From Gordonia desulfuricans NBRC 100010 (GTDB lineage Bacteria; Actinomycetota; Actinomycetes; Mycobacteriales; Mycobacteriaceae): a stretch of DNA of 64,000 nucleotides. This document shows, one piece after another, positions 9,654 through 18,700 of the stretch (positions within the stretch are counted from its first letter, which is position 1; each line of letters starts with the position of its first letter). The position numbers were made by a program, and so were the translations under genes. The notes beneath the pieces were generated by a model that saw only the letters and a list, made by a program, of their open reading frames with translations, made no database searches and was not told the origin of the DNA. The DNA is taken from assembly GCF_001485495.1 (NCBI RefSeq), contig NZ_BCNF01000026.1, forward strand, positions 1 through 64,000. Reading direction: 5' to 3'.

Positions 9654-12059
9654 GTGAGTCGTTGGACGCCGAAACCGCGCCGCCGCGGGTCGGGTGATGA
9701 CGCGGGCGACGACGCCCGCGCCGCCCGCCGCGAGCACTCCCGGGGCGGGTCCGACGATTCGTCGAGGTATGCCGCCCCGCCCACCGGCGAGATGCCTGCC
9801 GCCGACCGTCTCCGCGAACCCCGCTCGGCCGACCGCTTCGTCCGCGGCCGGACCCGGCTGACCGTCCGCGAGCTGATGGAGCAGATGAACGCGGCCGAGC
9901 CCGAGGCCGGCACCGCCCCCTCCGCACCGGACGAGTCCCCCACCCAGGCGATCCCCACCACCCGCGGCCGCCGCAACCGGCCGCCGCGCCCCCAGACTCC
10001 TTCGGTATCCCAGACTCCCCCGGCATCCCAGACTCCCCCGGCACCGATCCCGGATCACCGGTCACCGGCTCCACGCCACGTCGACGACCCGAGCCGGCAG
10101 TTCGGCACCGGGATACCCGTCGGCAACGACGTCACCCAGAGGATCCCACCGGTGGACGCCGGTGCCGAACCCGGTGTGGACCTGTCCGACCGGGCGACCA
10201 CCCGCCGCGCGATCGAGGAGTCCCGGGCACAGGGCAGCCATGTCGCCCCGCCGGGTGCCGCGGTCCCGAACGGCCCGGGTGCCCAGCCCCCCAGCTCCAC
10301 CGGCGGTGCCGACACCGCGGGCGCCGACGACGTACCGACCGGCTTCGTCCCGGTCCCGGCCGACACCCCCCGCGCCGATACCTCTCGCGCCGATGCCCCC
10401 GCCGACGCTCCGCCCGCCGATACCTCCGCCGCGGCCGGTACCCCCACGGTCGGCGAACCCGAACCGCTGCAGCGCACCCCCGACCTCACCGAGATCGCCC
10501 GCGGCCGGCCCCGGCGTGTGGCCGGGCGTTCCGCGGACCGGTCGCTGGCCCGGTCGGCCACGGTCACCGGCCGCATCCTGGTGTCGGTGGCCTGCGTCCT
10601 CGCCCTCGTCGGCACCGGCTTCGTCTGGGGTTTCCTCAAGTCGACCAACGGCAACTGGCACACGATCATGGCCGTCGACCCCGACGACACCAACATCCGC
10701 AACAAGGATGCGCAGTACGGCGACGAGAACTATCTGATCGTCGGCACCGACACCCGTGCGGGGAACAACTCCAAGGTCGGTGCGGGCACCACCGCCGACG
10801 CCGACGGCGCGCGCTCGGACACCGTCATCCTGGTGAACATCCCGGCCGACCGCAGCCGCGTCGTGGCCGTGTCGTTCCCGCGTGACCTGCAGGTCGACCG
10901 CCCCGAATGCCAGCAGTGGGACAACGCGAACGGCACCTACGGCGAGACCCTGCCCGCCGAGACCCACGTCAAGCTGAACAGCGTCTACGCGCTCGGCGGC
11001 CCGCAGTGTCTGGTGCGGGTGATCACCCAGATGAGCGGTCTGAACATCAACCACTTCATCGCGATGGACTTCTACGGCTTCGAGAAGGTCGTCAACGCGG
11101 TCGGCGGCGTCGAGGTGTGCTCGACCGCCCCGATGTACGACTACGAGCTCGGCACCATCCTGAAGAAGCCGGGCACACAGAAACTGACCGGACGACGCGC
11201 CCTGAACTATGTGCGGGCACGCACGGTGTCCACCGAGGGCAACGGCGACTACGGCCGCATCAAACGCCAGCAGCTGTTCATGTCGTCGCTGCTGCGCGCC
11301 ACGCTGTCGGGCAATGTGCTGTCCAACCCGGCGAAACTCAACTCGATCATCAAGACGTTCATCGAGTACAGCTACGTCGACAACGTCGACACCAACTCGT
11401 TGATCCAGCTCGCCGAATCGATGCAGGGCATCGACGCCGGCCGGGTCACATTCCTGACCATCCCCACCTCGGGGACGTCCACCGACGGCGAGAACAACGA
11501 GATCCCGCGCACCGACGACGTCGACGCGATCTTCAACGCGATCATCGACGACCAGCCGTTGCCGGGTGAGCAGAAGCGCAAGTCCTCGACGACGTCGTCG
11601 GCCGGTCCCAGCTCGCCGACCGTCACCGCCACCACGCCGAGCCGGGCCTCGGCCACCGCTCAGAACCCGGGCAACGTGGGTGTGCGGGTGCTCAACGGCA
11701 CCGGGCGCACCGGTGCCGCCAGCGAGGTCTCCGACCAGCTCAGCGCCCAGGGCTTCGACGTCCGCGGCGTGGCCGACGCCTCCGAGAACCGCACCGACAC
11801 GGTCATCCGCTACGGTGTCGGCGAGCTGGACTCGGCGGCGACCCTGGCCGAGATGTTCCCGGGTGCGAACGTCCAGCTCGACCGCACCGTGCGGTCCGGC
11901 GTCGAGGTGATCCTCGGCAGCGACTTCGACGGATCGGTGGGGTCGGCCCCCTCGGTGGGCACCACCCTGTCGGTCGAGCAGTTGCCGCAGGCGTCCAACA
12001 GTGGCAGTCTCCCCAATGACCTCGCCGTCACCAACGCCGGGGACACCACCTGCTCCTGA
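9654..12059 (+). CDS. LytR-CpsA-Psr (LCP) family cell-wall glycopolymer ligase
   Basis: An 801-residue membrane-anchored protein. A long Pro/Ala/Asp-rich disordered cytoplasmic tail fills about residues 1-300. A single transmembrane helix (about 307-328) follows. The LCP domain (about 357-540) has the family motifs ENYLIVGTDTRAG, SDTVILVNI and the Arg-rich VAVSFPRDLQVD and NYVRARTV. A LytR_C domain (about 675-765, VGVRVLNGTGRTG) closes the extracellular part. LCP enzymes attach arabinogalactan or other glycopolymers to peptidoglycan. Position matches Rv0822c. The start is GTG at 9654. The cytoplasmic tail is unusually long and repetitive (runs of PP, ADTS and QTPP). Confidence 0.93.
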   Translation: MSRWTPKPRRRGSGDDAGDDARAARREHSRGGSDDSSRYAAPPTGEMPAADRLREPRSADRFVRGRTRLTVRELMEQMNAAEPEAGTAPSAPDESPTQAIPTTRGRRNRPPRPQTPSVSQTPPASQTPPAPIPDHRSPAPRHVDDPSRQFGTGIPVGNDVTQRIPPVDAGAEPGVDLSDRATTRRAIEESRAQGSHVAPPGAAVPNGPGAQPPSSTGGADTAGADDVPTGFVPVPADTPRADTSRADAPADAPPADTSAAAGTPTVGEPEPLQRTPDLTEIARGRPRRVAGRSADRSLARSATVTGRILVSVACVLALVGTGFVWGFLKSTNGNWHTIMAVDPDDTNIRNKDAQYGDENYLIVGTDTRAGNNSKVGAGTTADADGARSDTVILVNIPADRSRVVAVSFPRDLQVDRPECQQWDNANGTYGETLPAETHVKLNSVYALGGPQCLVRVITQMSGLNINHFIAMDFYGFEKVVNAVGGVEVCSTAPMYDYELGTILKKPGTQKLTGRRALNYVRARTVSTEGNGDYGRIKRQQLFMSSLLRATLSGNVLSNPAKLNSIIKTFIEYSYVDNVDTNSLIQLAESMQGIDAGRVTFLTIPTSGTSTDGENNEIPRTDDVDAIFNAIIDDQPLPGEQKRKSSTTSSAGPSSPTVTATTPSRASATAQNPGNVGVRVLNGTGRTGAASEVSDQLSAQGFDVRGVADASENRTDTVIRYGVGELDSAATLAEMFPGANVQLDRTVRSGVEVILGSDFDGSVGSAPSVGTTLSVEQLPQASNSGSLPNDLAVTNAGDTTCS

Positions 12060-12182
12060 GGCGCGAAAGCCCTGGTCGGCGGCGGGTGGACCGGTGCTGC
12101 CCCGGACTCGACGGCGAGCGTTCACGGTGTGTTCACCACGTGGGCGCCCGGGTTGTTCCCCCGATGGCAGTAACCTTGGTCC

Positions 12183-12839
12183 ATGCGCACCGCTTATCAG
12201 GAACAGCTGCACTCACTCAACGTGATCCTCGGTGAGATGTGCGACCTCGCCGGCTCGGCAATGTCCCGCGCCACCCAATCACTTCTGCAGGCAGATCTCG
12301 CCATCGCCGAGGACGTGATCTCCGAGAACGAGCGGATGAACGATCTGACCGGGCGGGCCGAGGAACAGGCCTTCGGTCTGCTGGCCCTACAGGCACCCGT
12401 CGCGGGTGATCTCCGCGGTGTGGTCAGTGCCCTGCAGATCGTCGCCGACGTCGACCGGATGGGGGCGCTGGCGCTGCACGTCGCGAAGGTCGCCCGCCGC
12501 CGCCATCCCGCGAAGGCCCTCCCCGAGGAGGTCGCCGGCTACTTCGCCGAGATGGGTCGCCTCGCGGTCCAGCTGGCCGAGAACGCCCGCGAGGCCCTCG
12601 ACACCCAGGACCCCGCCTCCGCGATCCGCCTCGAAGAGGACGACGACGCGATGGACGACCTCCACCGTCACCTGTTCACCGTGCTGATGGATCGCGACTG
12701 GAAGCACGGTGTGGCCGCAGCGGTCGACATCACCCTCCTCGGCCGCTACTACGAGCGTTTCGCCGACCATGCGGTGCTGATCGGCCGCCGGGTGGTCTTC
12801 CAGGCCACCGGCAAGACCCCCGAGCAGCTCAACGCCTGA
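12183..12839 (+). CDS. phoU: Phosphate-specific transport regulator PhoU
   Basis: A 218-residue PhoU protein made of two three-helix repeats; the characteristic metal-binding acidic motifs include [17 protein letters not shown] and the second-half [10 protein letters not shown]. PhoU couples the Pst transporter to a SenX3/RegX3-type two-component system and represses the Pho response in high phosphate. Closest positional match is phoY2 (Rv0821c). The ATG at 12183 begins [13 protein letters not shown], the usual family start. It converges with the pst operon across a small gene and a strong terminator. Confidence 0.95.
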   Translation: MRTAYQEQLHSLNVILGEMCDLAGSAMSRATQSLLQADLAIAEDVISENERMNDLTGRAEEQAFGLLALQAPVAGDLRGVVSALQIVADVDRMGALALHVAKVARRRHPAKALPEEVAGYFAEMGRLAVQLAENAREALDTQDPASAIRLEEDDDAMDDLHRHLFTVLMDRDWKHGVAAAVDITLLGRYYERFADHAVLIGRRVVFQATGKTPEQLNA

Positions 12840-12932
12840 TCCAGGTCACACGCCTCACCCCACTGACGGCTTCGCCCCACCGGAACACCATGGACGTGCA
12901 TCCGGGCGGGCGGAGCCGTTAGTGTTACCGGC

Positions 12933-13079
12933 ATGGGCGTCCATTATCCGAGCGAACCGGATTTCAATGCCGAGTCCGACGACGAACCGTCGCACCCGCG
13001 TGCACGTCAGATCATCATCTACACCGGCGCCATCGCGTCGCTGTTGGCGCTCCTGGTGATCTTGTACCTCAACATGTGA
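12933..13079 (+). CDS. Small single-pass membrane protein, 48 residues
   Basis: ATG at 12933 to TGA at 13077-13079. The first half is hydrophilic and acidic (MGVHYPSEPDFNAESDDE), followed by a basic stretch (HPRARQ) and one hydrophobic helix rich in Ile/Leu/Ala ending LYLNM at the C-terminus. The charge pattern predicts the N-terminus in the cytoplasm. It lies 93 bp after phoU on the same strand and before the shared terminator, so it is probably co-transcribed with phoU. No function is recognised. Codon use and third-position GC fit a real gene. Confidence 0.65.
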   Translation: MGVHYPSEPDFNAESDDEPSHPRARQIIIYTGAIASLLALLVILYLNM

Positions 13080-13123
13080 GCCCCTCCCGGCTCACCCTCC
13101 CCTACGACATCTGATCACCACAT

Positions 13124-13178
13124 CTGCATACGACGACGCCCCGGCCGCCTGTGGCGACCGGGGCGTCTGCGTATGCAG
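13124..13178. terminator. Bidirectional terminator between phoU side and pst operon
   Basis: A nested inverted repeat: outer arms CTGCATACG (13124-13132) and CGTATGCAG (13170-13178), inner arms GACGCCCCGG (13135-13144) and CCGGGGCGTC (13158-13167). It sits between convergent transcripts and can serve both. Confidence 0.85.
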
Positions 13179-13222
13179 TCCACGCGGGTGTGCGGTGACC
13201 GGGGTGGACCCGGTGGTGCCGC

Positions 13223-13999
13223 CTAGCCGAAGCGACCCGAGATGTAGTCCTCGGTCTCCTTCTTGGTCGGATTGGAGAACATGGTCTCGGTGTCGTTGAT
13301 CTCCACGAGCTGGCCGGGCTGGCCGACGGCCTCGAGGTTGAAGAACGCGGTCTGGTCGCTGACACGGGCGGCCTGCTGCATGTTGTGGGTCACGATGACG
13401 ATCGTGTACTCCTTCTTGAGCTCGCCCATCAGGTCCTCGATCGCCAGGGTCGAGATCGGGTCGAGTGCCGAGCAGGGCTCGTCCATCAGGAGCACGTCGG
13501 GCGAGACCGCGATCGCGCGGGCGATGCACAGACGCTGCTGCTGACCACCGGACAGGCCGCCACCCGGCTTGTCCAGACGGTCCTTGACCTCGTCCCACAG
13601 GTTGGCGCCGCGCAGGCTGCGCTCGGCGACCTCGTCGAGCTGGGACTTGTTGCGCACGCCCTGCAGCTTGAGGCCGGCGACGACGTTGTCGCGGATCGAC
13701 ATGGTGGGGAACGGGTTGGGGCGCTGGAACACCATGCCGATGGTCGCCCGCACGCTCACCGGGTCGACGCCCTTGCCGTAGACGTCCTCACCGTCGAGCA
13801 GCACGGTGCCGGTCGCGTAGGCGCCCGGGGTGACCTCGTGCATGCGGTTGAGGGTGCGCAGCACCGTCGACTTGCCACAGCCCGACGGTCCGATGAAGGC
13901 GGTGATGCAGCGCGGCGGGACCTCCAGGCTGACCTCCTTCACCGCGTGGAAGTTGCCGTAGTAGATGTTGAGGTTCTTGATGTCGAGTCGCTTGGCCAT
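13223..13999 (-). CDS. pstB: Phosphate ABC transporter ATP-binding protein
   Basis: A 258-residue ABC ATPase that energises high-affinity phosphate uptake. Walker A is GPSGCGKST at residues 37-45, the signature is LSGGQQQRL, Walker B is [12 protein letters not shown] and the switch histidine is in [16 protein letters not shown] is diagnostic of PstB. It is the last gene of pstS-pstC-pstA-pstB; the ATG at 13999 lies 55 bp after pstA. Positional counterpart is phoT (Rv0820), but here the whole operon is present. Confidence 0.97.
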   Translation of the reverse strand: MAKRLDIKNLNIYYGNFHAVKEVSLEVPPRCITAFIGPSGCGKSTVLRTLNRMHEVTPGAYATGTVLLDGEDVYGKGVDPVSVRATIGMVFQRPNPFPTMSIRDNVVAGLKLQGVRNKSQLDEVAERSLRGANLWDEVKDRLDKPGGGLSGGQQQRLCIARAIAVSPDVLLMDEPCSALDPISTLAIEDLMGELKKEYTIVIVTHNMQQAARVSDQTAFFNLEAVGQPGQLVEINDTETMFSNPTKKETEDYISGRFG

Positions 14000-14054
14000 G
14001 GGAGTTCCGTGAAGTCCGTTCTGGGAAGATCTGGTTCGGGAGGTGTCGGTGCGG

Positions 14055-14951
14055 CTAGCCGCGTGGTCCGGTGAAGCGGCTGACCACCTTGGCGCCGAAG
14101 TACACGATCGCCACCAGGATCACCAGGGTCAGTGCACCGCCCCAGACCTGGTCGAAGGCACCGGGGCCGTTGTTGTACTGCTGCACCATCATCAGCGGCA
14201 GCGACTGCTGGTTGCCCGCGAACGGGTCCCAGTTCATCGCCCTGGTCGCGCCGACGAGGATCAGCACCGGGGCCGATTCACCCATCACGCGGGCGATGGC
14301 CAGCATGACGCCGGTGATGATGCCCGACATCGCGGTGGGCAACACGATCCGCGCGATGGTCTTCCACTTGGGGATACCCAGCGCGTAGGACGCCTCTCTC
14401 AGGTCCTGCGGAACGATCTTGAGCATCTCCTCGGTGGAGCGCACGACCAGCGGAACCATCAGCAGCACCAGCGCGATCGCGACCAGGAAGCCCATCCGGG
14501 GCAGGCCCAGGGTGGTCCGCCAGACCGCGTAGACGAACAGGGCGGCGACGATCGACGGGACACCGGAGAGGATGTCGACCATGAAGGTGGTGAACCGGGC
14601 GAGGAACGACTTCCCGTTGCTGTACTCCACCAGGTAGATCGCGACGAAGATGCCCAGCGGGATCGAGATCACCGCGGCCAGTGCGGTCTGCACGATGGTG
14701 CCGACGATGGCGTTGGCGGCACCGCCCTTGCGCTCGGGCAGGGTCCACCAGTCGACGTCGAGGATGGGGCCGATACCGCGGGCGACGAGCGTCACGATGA
14801 GCCATACCAGCGGGACGAGGGCGACGACCAGGGCCAGCACCACCAGCACCGACACGGACTTGTCGGTGACCCGGCGCCGCAGCGACATCGGGGTGAAGCC
14901 GGGCGGCCGGCGCTTGACGGGATCGTGTGCTTGATCGGTGGTCAGGGTCAT
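14055..14951 (-). CDS. pstA: Phosphate ABC transporter permease PstA
   Basis: A 298-residue inner-membrane subunit with six predicted helices and the permease EAA-type loop [16 protein letters not shown]. It pairs with PstC to form the phosphate channel. The start ATG is at 14951, 4 bp after the pstC stop, so translation is probably coupled. Confidence 0.95.
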   Translation of the reverse strand: MTLTTDQAHDPVKRRPPGFTPMSLRRRVTDKSVSVLVVLALVVALVPLVWLIVTLVARGIGPILDVDWWTLPERKGGAANAIVGTIVQTALAAVISIPLGIFVAIYLVEYSNGKSFLARFTTFMVDILSGVPSIVAALFVYAVWRTTLGLPRMGFLVAIALVLLMVPLVVRSTEEMLKIVPQDLREASYALGIPKWKTIARIVLPTAMSGIITGVMLAIARVMGESAPVLILVGATRAMNWDPFAGNQQSLPLMMVQQYNNGPGAFDQVWGGALTLVILVAIVYFGAKVVSRFTGPRG

Positions 14952-14955
14952 GTCG

Positions 14956-15975
14956 CTACTTCCTTCCGGCGACCACCGCGCGTGCCGCGGCGTTGACGAT
15001 GAAGGTCAGGACGAAGAGGGTGAGGCCGGCCGAGATGTAGGCACCGGTCTTCGCCGGCGAGTCGAACTCGGCGGCGTTGTTGGCGATCTTCGTGGCGAAG
15101 GTCTCGCCGCTCTCCATCAGGTTGAAGTTCATCGGGCCCACCGTGGAGATGATCAGCAGCAGGGCCATGGTCTCACCGAGCGCGCGGCCGAGGCCGAGCA
15201 TCGCACCGGAGATGTAGCCGGAGAAGCCGAACGGCAGCACCGCGATCTTGACGACCTCGAACTTGGTGGCACCGAGCGCCAGGGCCGCCTCGCGGTGGCC
15301 GACCGGGGTCTGGGTGAACACCTCACGGGTGACGGCGGTGATGATCGGCAGGATCATGACGGCCAGGACGATGCCGCCGGTGAGCAGCGTGCCGCCGGTG
15401 GACATGTTGGCCACCTGCGACGGTTCCTGGAAGAACGGCAGCCAGCCGACGTTGCCGACCAGCCAGTTGTTCAGCGGCACCAGGGCGGGGCCGAGCACGA
15501 GGATGCCCCAGAGGCCGTAGACGATCGAGGGCACCGCGGCCAGCAGGTCGACGGTGTAGGAGATCGGTCCGACGAGACGCTTCGGTGCGTACTCGGTGAG
15601 GAAGATCGAGATTCCCAGGGCCACCGGCATGGCCAGCAGCAGGGCGATCACCGAGACGACGACCGTGGCGTAGAACAGCTGCGGGATACCGAACTTGAGG
15701 CTGTCGCCGCTGGTCTCCCAGGGACCGGTGTAGGTGAAGAAGTTCTCGGAGTTCTTGGCCAGCGACGGGATCGCCTGCGCGAGCAGGAACACCGCGATCA
15801 GGAAGATCACGAGGGAGACCACGAATCCCGAGCCGACCGCGAGGGTCCGGAACACCTGGTCACCGACTCGGTGGTGCACGCTTCGATTCAGGGTGGCTTG
15901 GTTGTCGTCAGGCGGAGGCGGGCTCTGTGTGGGATCCCCACCTTGGGTCACCCCACCCTTGTCCAGCGTGGTCAT
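14956..15975 (-). CDS. pstC: Phosphate ABC transporter permease PstC
   Basis: A 339-residue permease. A hydrophilic N-terminal segment rich in Pro/Asp precedes the first helix, and the EAA loop reads HREAALALGATKFEVVKIA. An in-frame ATG ten codons upstream (16005) lacks a ribosome site, whereas the ATG at 15975 has AGAGGAAC at correct spacing, so the shorter form is chosen. It forms the phosphate channel with PstA and is separated from pstS by a strong hairpin. Confidence 0.94.
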   Translation of the reverse strand: MTTLDKGGVTQGGDPTQSPPPPDDNQATLNRSVHHRVGDQVFRTLAVGSGFVVSLVIFLIAVFLLAQAIPSLAKNSENFFTYTGPWETSGDSLKFGIPQLFYATVVVSVIALLLAMPVALGISIFLTEYAPKRLVGPISYTVDLLAAVPSIVYGLWGILVLGPALVPLNNWLVGNVGWLPFFQEPSQVANMSTGGTLLTGGIVLAVMILPIITAVTREVFTQTPVGHREAALALGATKFEVVKIAVLPFGFSGYISGAMLGLGRALGETMALLLIISTVGPMNFNLMESGETFATKIANNAAEFDSPAKTGAYISAGLTLFVLTFIVNAAARAVVAGRK

Positions 15976-16060
15976 GTGTTCCTCTGTTGGTTGTGCCTTG
16001 GTCATCAGATGCGCCCGTTCATCTTGTCCGCAGGTGACGATCGTCGCCGTGGTCCGTCCA

Positions 16061-16102
16061 CGCCGGTGGCCGGCGACCCGTAGGGGTCGCCGGCCACCGG
16101 CG
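16061..16102 (-). terminator. Perfect 19-bp stem-loop between pstS and pstC
   Basis: Arms 16061-16079 and 16084-16102 are perfectly complementary around a four-base loop. It lies 12 bp beyond the pstS stop with no T-tract. Such hairpins after a binding-protein gene usually cause partial termination or protect the pstS mRNA, giving more PstS than channel subunits. Confidence 0.8.
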
Positions 16103-16114
16103 GGACGTCACACA

Positions 16115-17185
16115 TCAGGACCCGGTCAGAGCGTCGACGGTGCCCTGCAGGGTGTTCTTGTAGGCGGTCGGCAGCGGGACGTATCCGAGGTCCGCCAGGC
16201 CGTCCTGCCCCTGGTTGAGGATCGTGGTGAACGCATCCTTCAGCGTGGTACTGATGGCGCTGTCACTGTATCCGGTCGAGCAGACGATCTCGTAGGTCGT
16301 CAGCAGCAGCGGGTAGGCACCCGGGGTCTTCGACGCGAACAGCGCCGGGGTGTCGACCACGAGGTTCTTGCTACCCGGGTTGGTGAACTTCACGGCGTCG
16401 AGCGCCGCGCCGGCCGACTCGGAGGTCAGCTTGACCGGTCCGGCACCGAAGTCGATCGCCGCGACACCGAGGTCGTTCTCGGTGGCGAAGCCCCACTCGA
16501 CGTAGGTGACCGCGCCGGAGGTCTTCTTCACCGTGTCGCCGACACCGGTCGACTTGGAGGCAGCCGAACCGCCGGTTCCCTTGAACTCCTTGCCCGCCCC
16601 CTTGGTCCATGCCTGGGGGGCCGACGCGGTCAGGAACTTCTGGAAGTTGTCGGTGGTGCCCGACGAATCGCTGCGGTGGACCGGGACGATGGCCAGGTCC
16701 GGCAGGGTCTTGCCCGGGTTGAGGGCGGCGATCTCCGGGGCGTTCCACTTGGTGATCTTCGAGTCGAAGATCCCGGCCAGAACGGTCGGGTTGAGATTCA
16801 GGTCCGAGACACCCGGCACGTTGTAGGCGATCGCGACCGGTCCGGCGACCAGCGGGATGTGCCAGGCGTCGTTGCCCGAGCAGCGCTCCTTGGCCTTGAC
16901 GGCCTCCTCGTCGGACAGCGGCGAGTCCGAACCCGCGAAGTCGACGTCGCCGGCGATGAACTTCTTGACTCCGTCACCGGAGCCGCTTCCGGTGTAGTCG
17001 AGGACGATATTGCCGTTGTTGGTCAGGACATCGGCGAAGTGCTGCATGGCCTTCTGCTGTGCGGTCGAGCCCTCACCGCTGATGGTCCCGCCGCTGTCGC
17101 CGCCGCTGTCGCCACATGCAGCGATCAGCGAGACAGCCGCCACTGCGGCCGCGGCCGACAGAGCACCCTTCCGGTTGATGTTCAC
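16115..17185 (-). CDS. pstS: Phosphate-binding lipoprotein PstS
   Basis: A 356-residue extracytoplasmic phosphate receptor. The signal peptide ends in the lipobox SLIAAC, with Cys24 the lipidated residue, followed by a Gly/Ser/Asp linker. Phosphate-ligand motifs typical of PstS are GEGSTAQQ at the mature N-terminus and VHRSDSSGTTDNF in the middle. The start is GTG at 17185. First gene of pstSCAB, transcribed leftward from the region at 17186-17340. Confidence 0.97.
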   Translation of the reverse strand: MNINRKGALSAAAAVAAVSLIAACGDSGGDSGGTISGEGSTAQQKAMQHFADVLTNNGNIVLDYTGSGSGDGVKKFIAGDVDFAGSDSPLSDEEAVKAKERCSGNDAWHIPLVAGPVAIAYNVPGVSDLNLNPTVLAGIFDSKITKWNAPEIAALNPGKTLPDLAIVPVHRSDSSGTTDNFQKFLTASAPQAWTKGAGKEFKGTGGSAASKSTGVGDTVKKTSGAVTYVEWGFATENDLGVAAIDFGAGPVKLTSESAGAALDAVKFTNPGSKNLVVDTPALFASKTPGAYPLLLTTYEIVCSTGYSDSAISTTLKDAFTTILNQGQDGLADLGYVPLPTAYKNTLQGTVDALTGS

Positions 17186-17288
17186 GCGTGTGTCGCCCTT
17201 TCAGTTCATTCAAGTCGGGACAGCACAATGCTGTCCGCAACGACCGAATTGACGCTAGGTCGACGCGATGGCCGACCTCTCTACCCCG

Positions 17289-17305
17289 GGTTAACCAGAG
17301 ATGAA
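17289..17305 (-). promoter_or_regulatory. Candidate Pho-type direct repeat upstream of pstS
   Basis: Read in the pstS direction the site is TTCATC-tctgg-TTAACC, two related six-base half-sites in an 11-bp period. Response regulators of the OmpR/PhoB family bind such spacing. It is the only site of this kind I see in the pstS upstream region; assignment to RegX3 or PhoP is inference. Confidence 0.35.
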
Positions 17306-17346
17306 TTGGGGGTTGACGATCGGGGAACCGACCTCGCGACATGCGA

Positions 17347-17365
17347 TTAGGTAAGGCTTGCTAAA
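17347..17365. promoter_or_regulatory. IdeR/DtxR iron box upstream of acyltransferase-pobA
   Basis: TTAGGTAAGGCTTGCTAAA matches 14 of 19 positions of the IdeR consensus TTAGGTTAGGCTAACCTAA, with the AGGCT core intact. It is centred 25 bp before the ATG at 17381 and overlaps the likely -10 region (TAAACT, 17362-17367), the normal geometry for iron-dependent repression. Confidence 0.7.
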
Positions 17366-17380
17366 CTCGCCGGGAGCATC

Positions 17381-18700
17381 ATGGCGAGACAACAGAGCGG
17401 ACAAACCGCACCAGAGCACGTGCGCAGCACCGCCGTCGACCGGCATCACAGTCGGTTGCGCTCGGCCTTCGTCCTCGGCCCGGTCGACGTACCGACCGTC
17501 GAGCAGGCACGTGATCGGTTGTGTGCCATGGCCGCCGCCGGACCGCACACCAGGGTCGGACTGCATCCCCGCGCCGACCGGTGGATCTGGGAACACGAGC
17601 GTGATGCAGATCTCATCGTGGTGACCGAGGCCGACGACCCCGGAGACGATCCGCTACGTCTGCTCGACGCGGTCCGCACCGACGGCACCGAGCCGCTGCG
17701 GGTGGCATTCGGCGGTGACCACGTCGCCGTCGACTTCGATCACGGACTCGGCGACGCCGGAATGCTGCACACCCTGTTCGACGTCATGATGGGTGTCACC
17801 GATCCCGCCGATCCCGGTTCCTGGCAACGTTTTCGGCATCGGGTCCCACCGCTGGCCCTGGCCGCGGCGCGGGTCGGCGCCGATCCGCGCCGGCTGATCG
17901 CCCTGGCCCGGCTGCTCCGCAAGCAGCCCGACCTGCCGCAGGCGGGTGAGCCGGCCTCGGAGTCCGGCGCGATGCCCGGTCCGGTCCTGGCCTCGCTGCG
18001 GCCCCGGGGTGCGGGCGTGGGGATCGACGCCGACACCCTCACCGCGGTCCGCGCGGCGCGCGACACGACCATGCCGGGCGTGAGCCTCTACACCCTGACC
18101 ACCGTCGCTCTCGTCGATGCGCTCACCGAGGCGGGCGTACACCTCGCCCCCACCGTGACCGCCCCCTTCGACGCCCGGGTGTATCTGCCGAAGTCCTGGG
18201 ACACCCTCGCCAATTTCTCTGCGGGACTGGCTTTCCCGGTTCCCGCGGGCAGTGACCCGGTGGATTTCCAGAACGCATTGCGTACCGCGGCGGAGATCGG
18301 GCGACCGGTGGCGAACCTCCTGATCACCACCGTCAAGACACTGCGGGCGGGTACCTCGCCGGCCCACCTCGCCGAGGCCGCGCCGGCCCCGGCGACCGGT
18401 ACCACCGACCTGTTGCACTCCAGCGTCGGGTACGTGCCGCGTGCGGGCCGGTGGCGCTGGCTCGACGACGACCGCGCCCAGGTGCTCGCCGTCGCCGATC
18501 CGCCACACCGGTCGGGGTTGACCGTCACCTCGGCCCTGGTCGGCGGGCGGATGTGCCTCGCCGCCGCCTTCCATACCGAACACCTTGCCGCCGAGACCAT
18601 CTCGCGGGCCCTGTCCCGGGTTCCCGACCATCTGCTTCGGCTGTCCGGGGCACGCCCGGAACCGACCGCCAACCATCCCACAGGAGGTACCGGCGAATGA
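17381..18700 (+). CDS. Iron-regulated condensation/WS-DGAT-like acyltransferase, unknown substrate
   Basis: A 439-residue protein of the CoA-dependent acyltransferase (CAT/condensation-domain) superfamily. The catalytic HxxxDG motif appears as DHGLGDAG near residue 127, and a later segment FDARVYLPKSWDTLANFS resembles the second-lobe floor loop of these bilobal enzymes. It lacks a carrier-protein domain, so it would act as a free-standing acyl or aryl transferase. Its TGA overlaps the ATG of the hydroxylase gene (ATGA), and an IdeR box precedes it. Together these suggest that it acylates something with, or downstream of, a hydroxybenzoate in low iron. That role is inference; I do not recognise the exact family. 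Confidence 0.7.
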   Translation: MARQQSGQTAPEHVRSTAVDRHHSRLRSAFVLGPVDVPTVEQARDRLCAMAAAGPHTRVGLHPRADRWIWEHERDADLIVVTEADDPGDDPLRLLDAVRTDGTEPLRVAFGGDHVAVDFDHGLGDAGMLHTLFDVMMGVTDPADPGSWQRFRHRVPPLALAAARVGADPRRLIALARLLRKQPDLPQAGEPASESGAMPGPVLASLRPRGAGVGIDADTLTAVRAARDTTMPGVSLYTLTTVALVDALTEAGVHLAPTVTAPFDARVYLPKSWDTLANFSAGLAFPVPAGSDPVDFQNALRTAAEIGRPVANLLITTVKTLRAGTSPAHLAEAAPAPATGTTDLLHSSVGYVPRAGRWRWLDDDRAQVLAVADPPHRSGLTVTSALVGGRMCLAAAFHTEHLAAETISRALSRVPDHLLRLSGARPEPTANHPTGGTGE

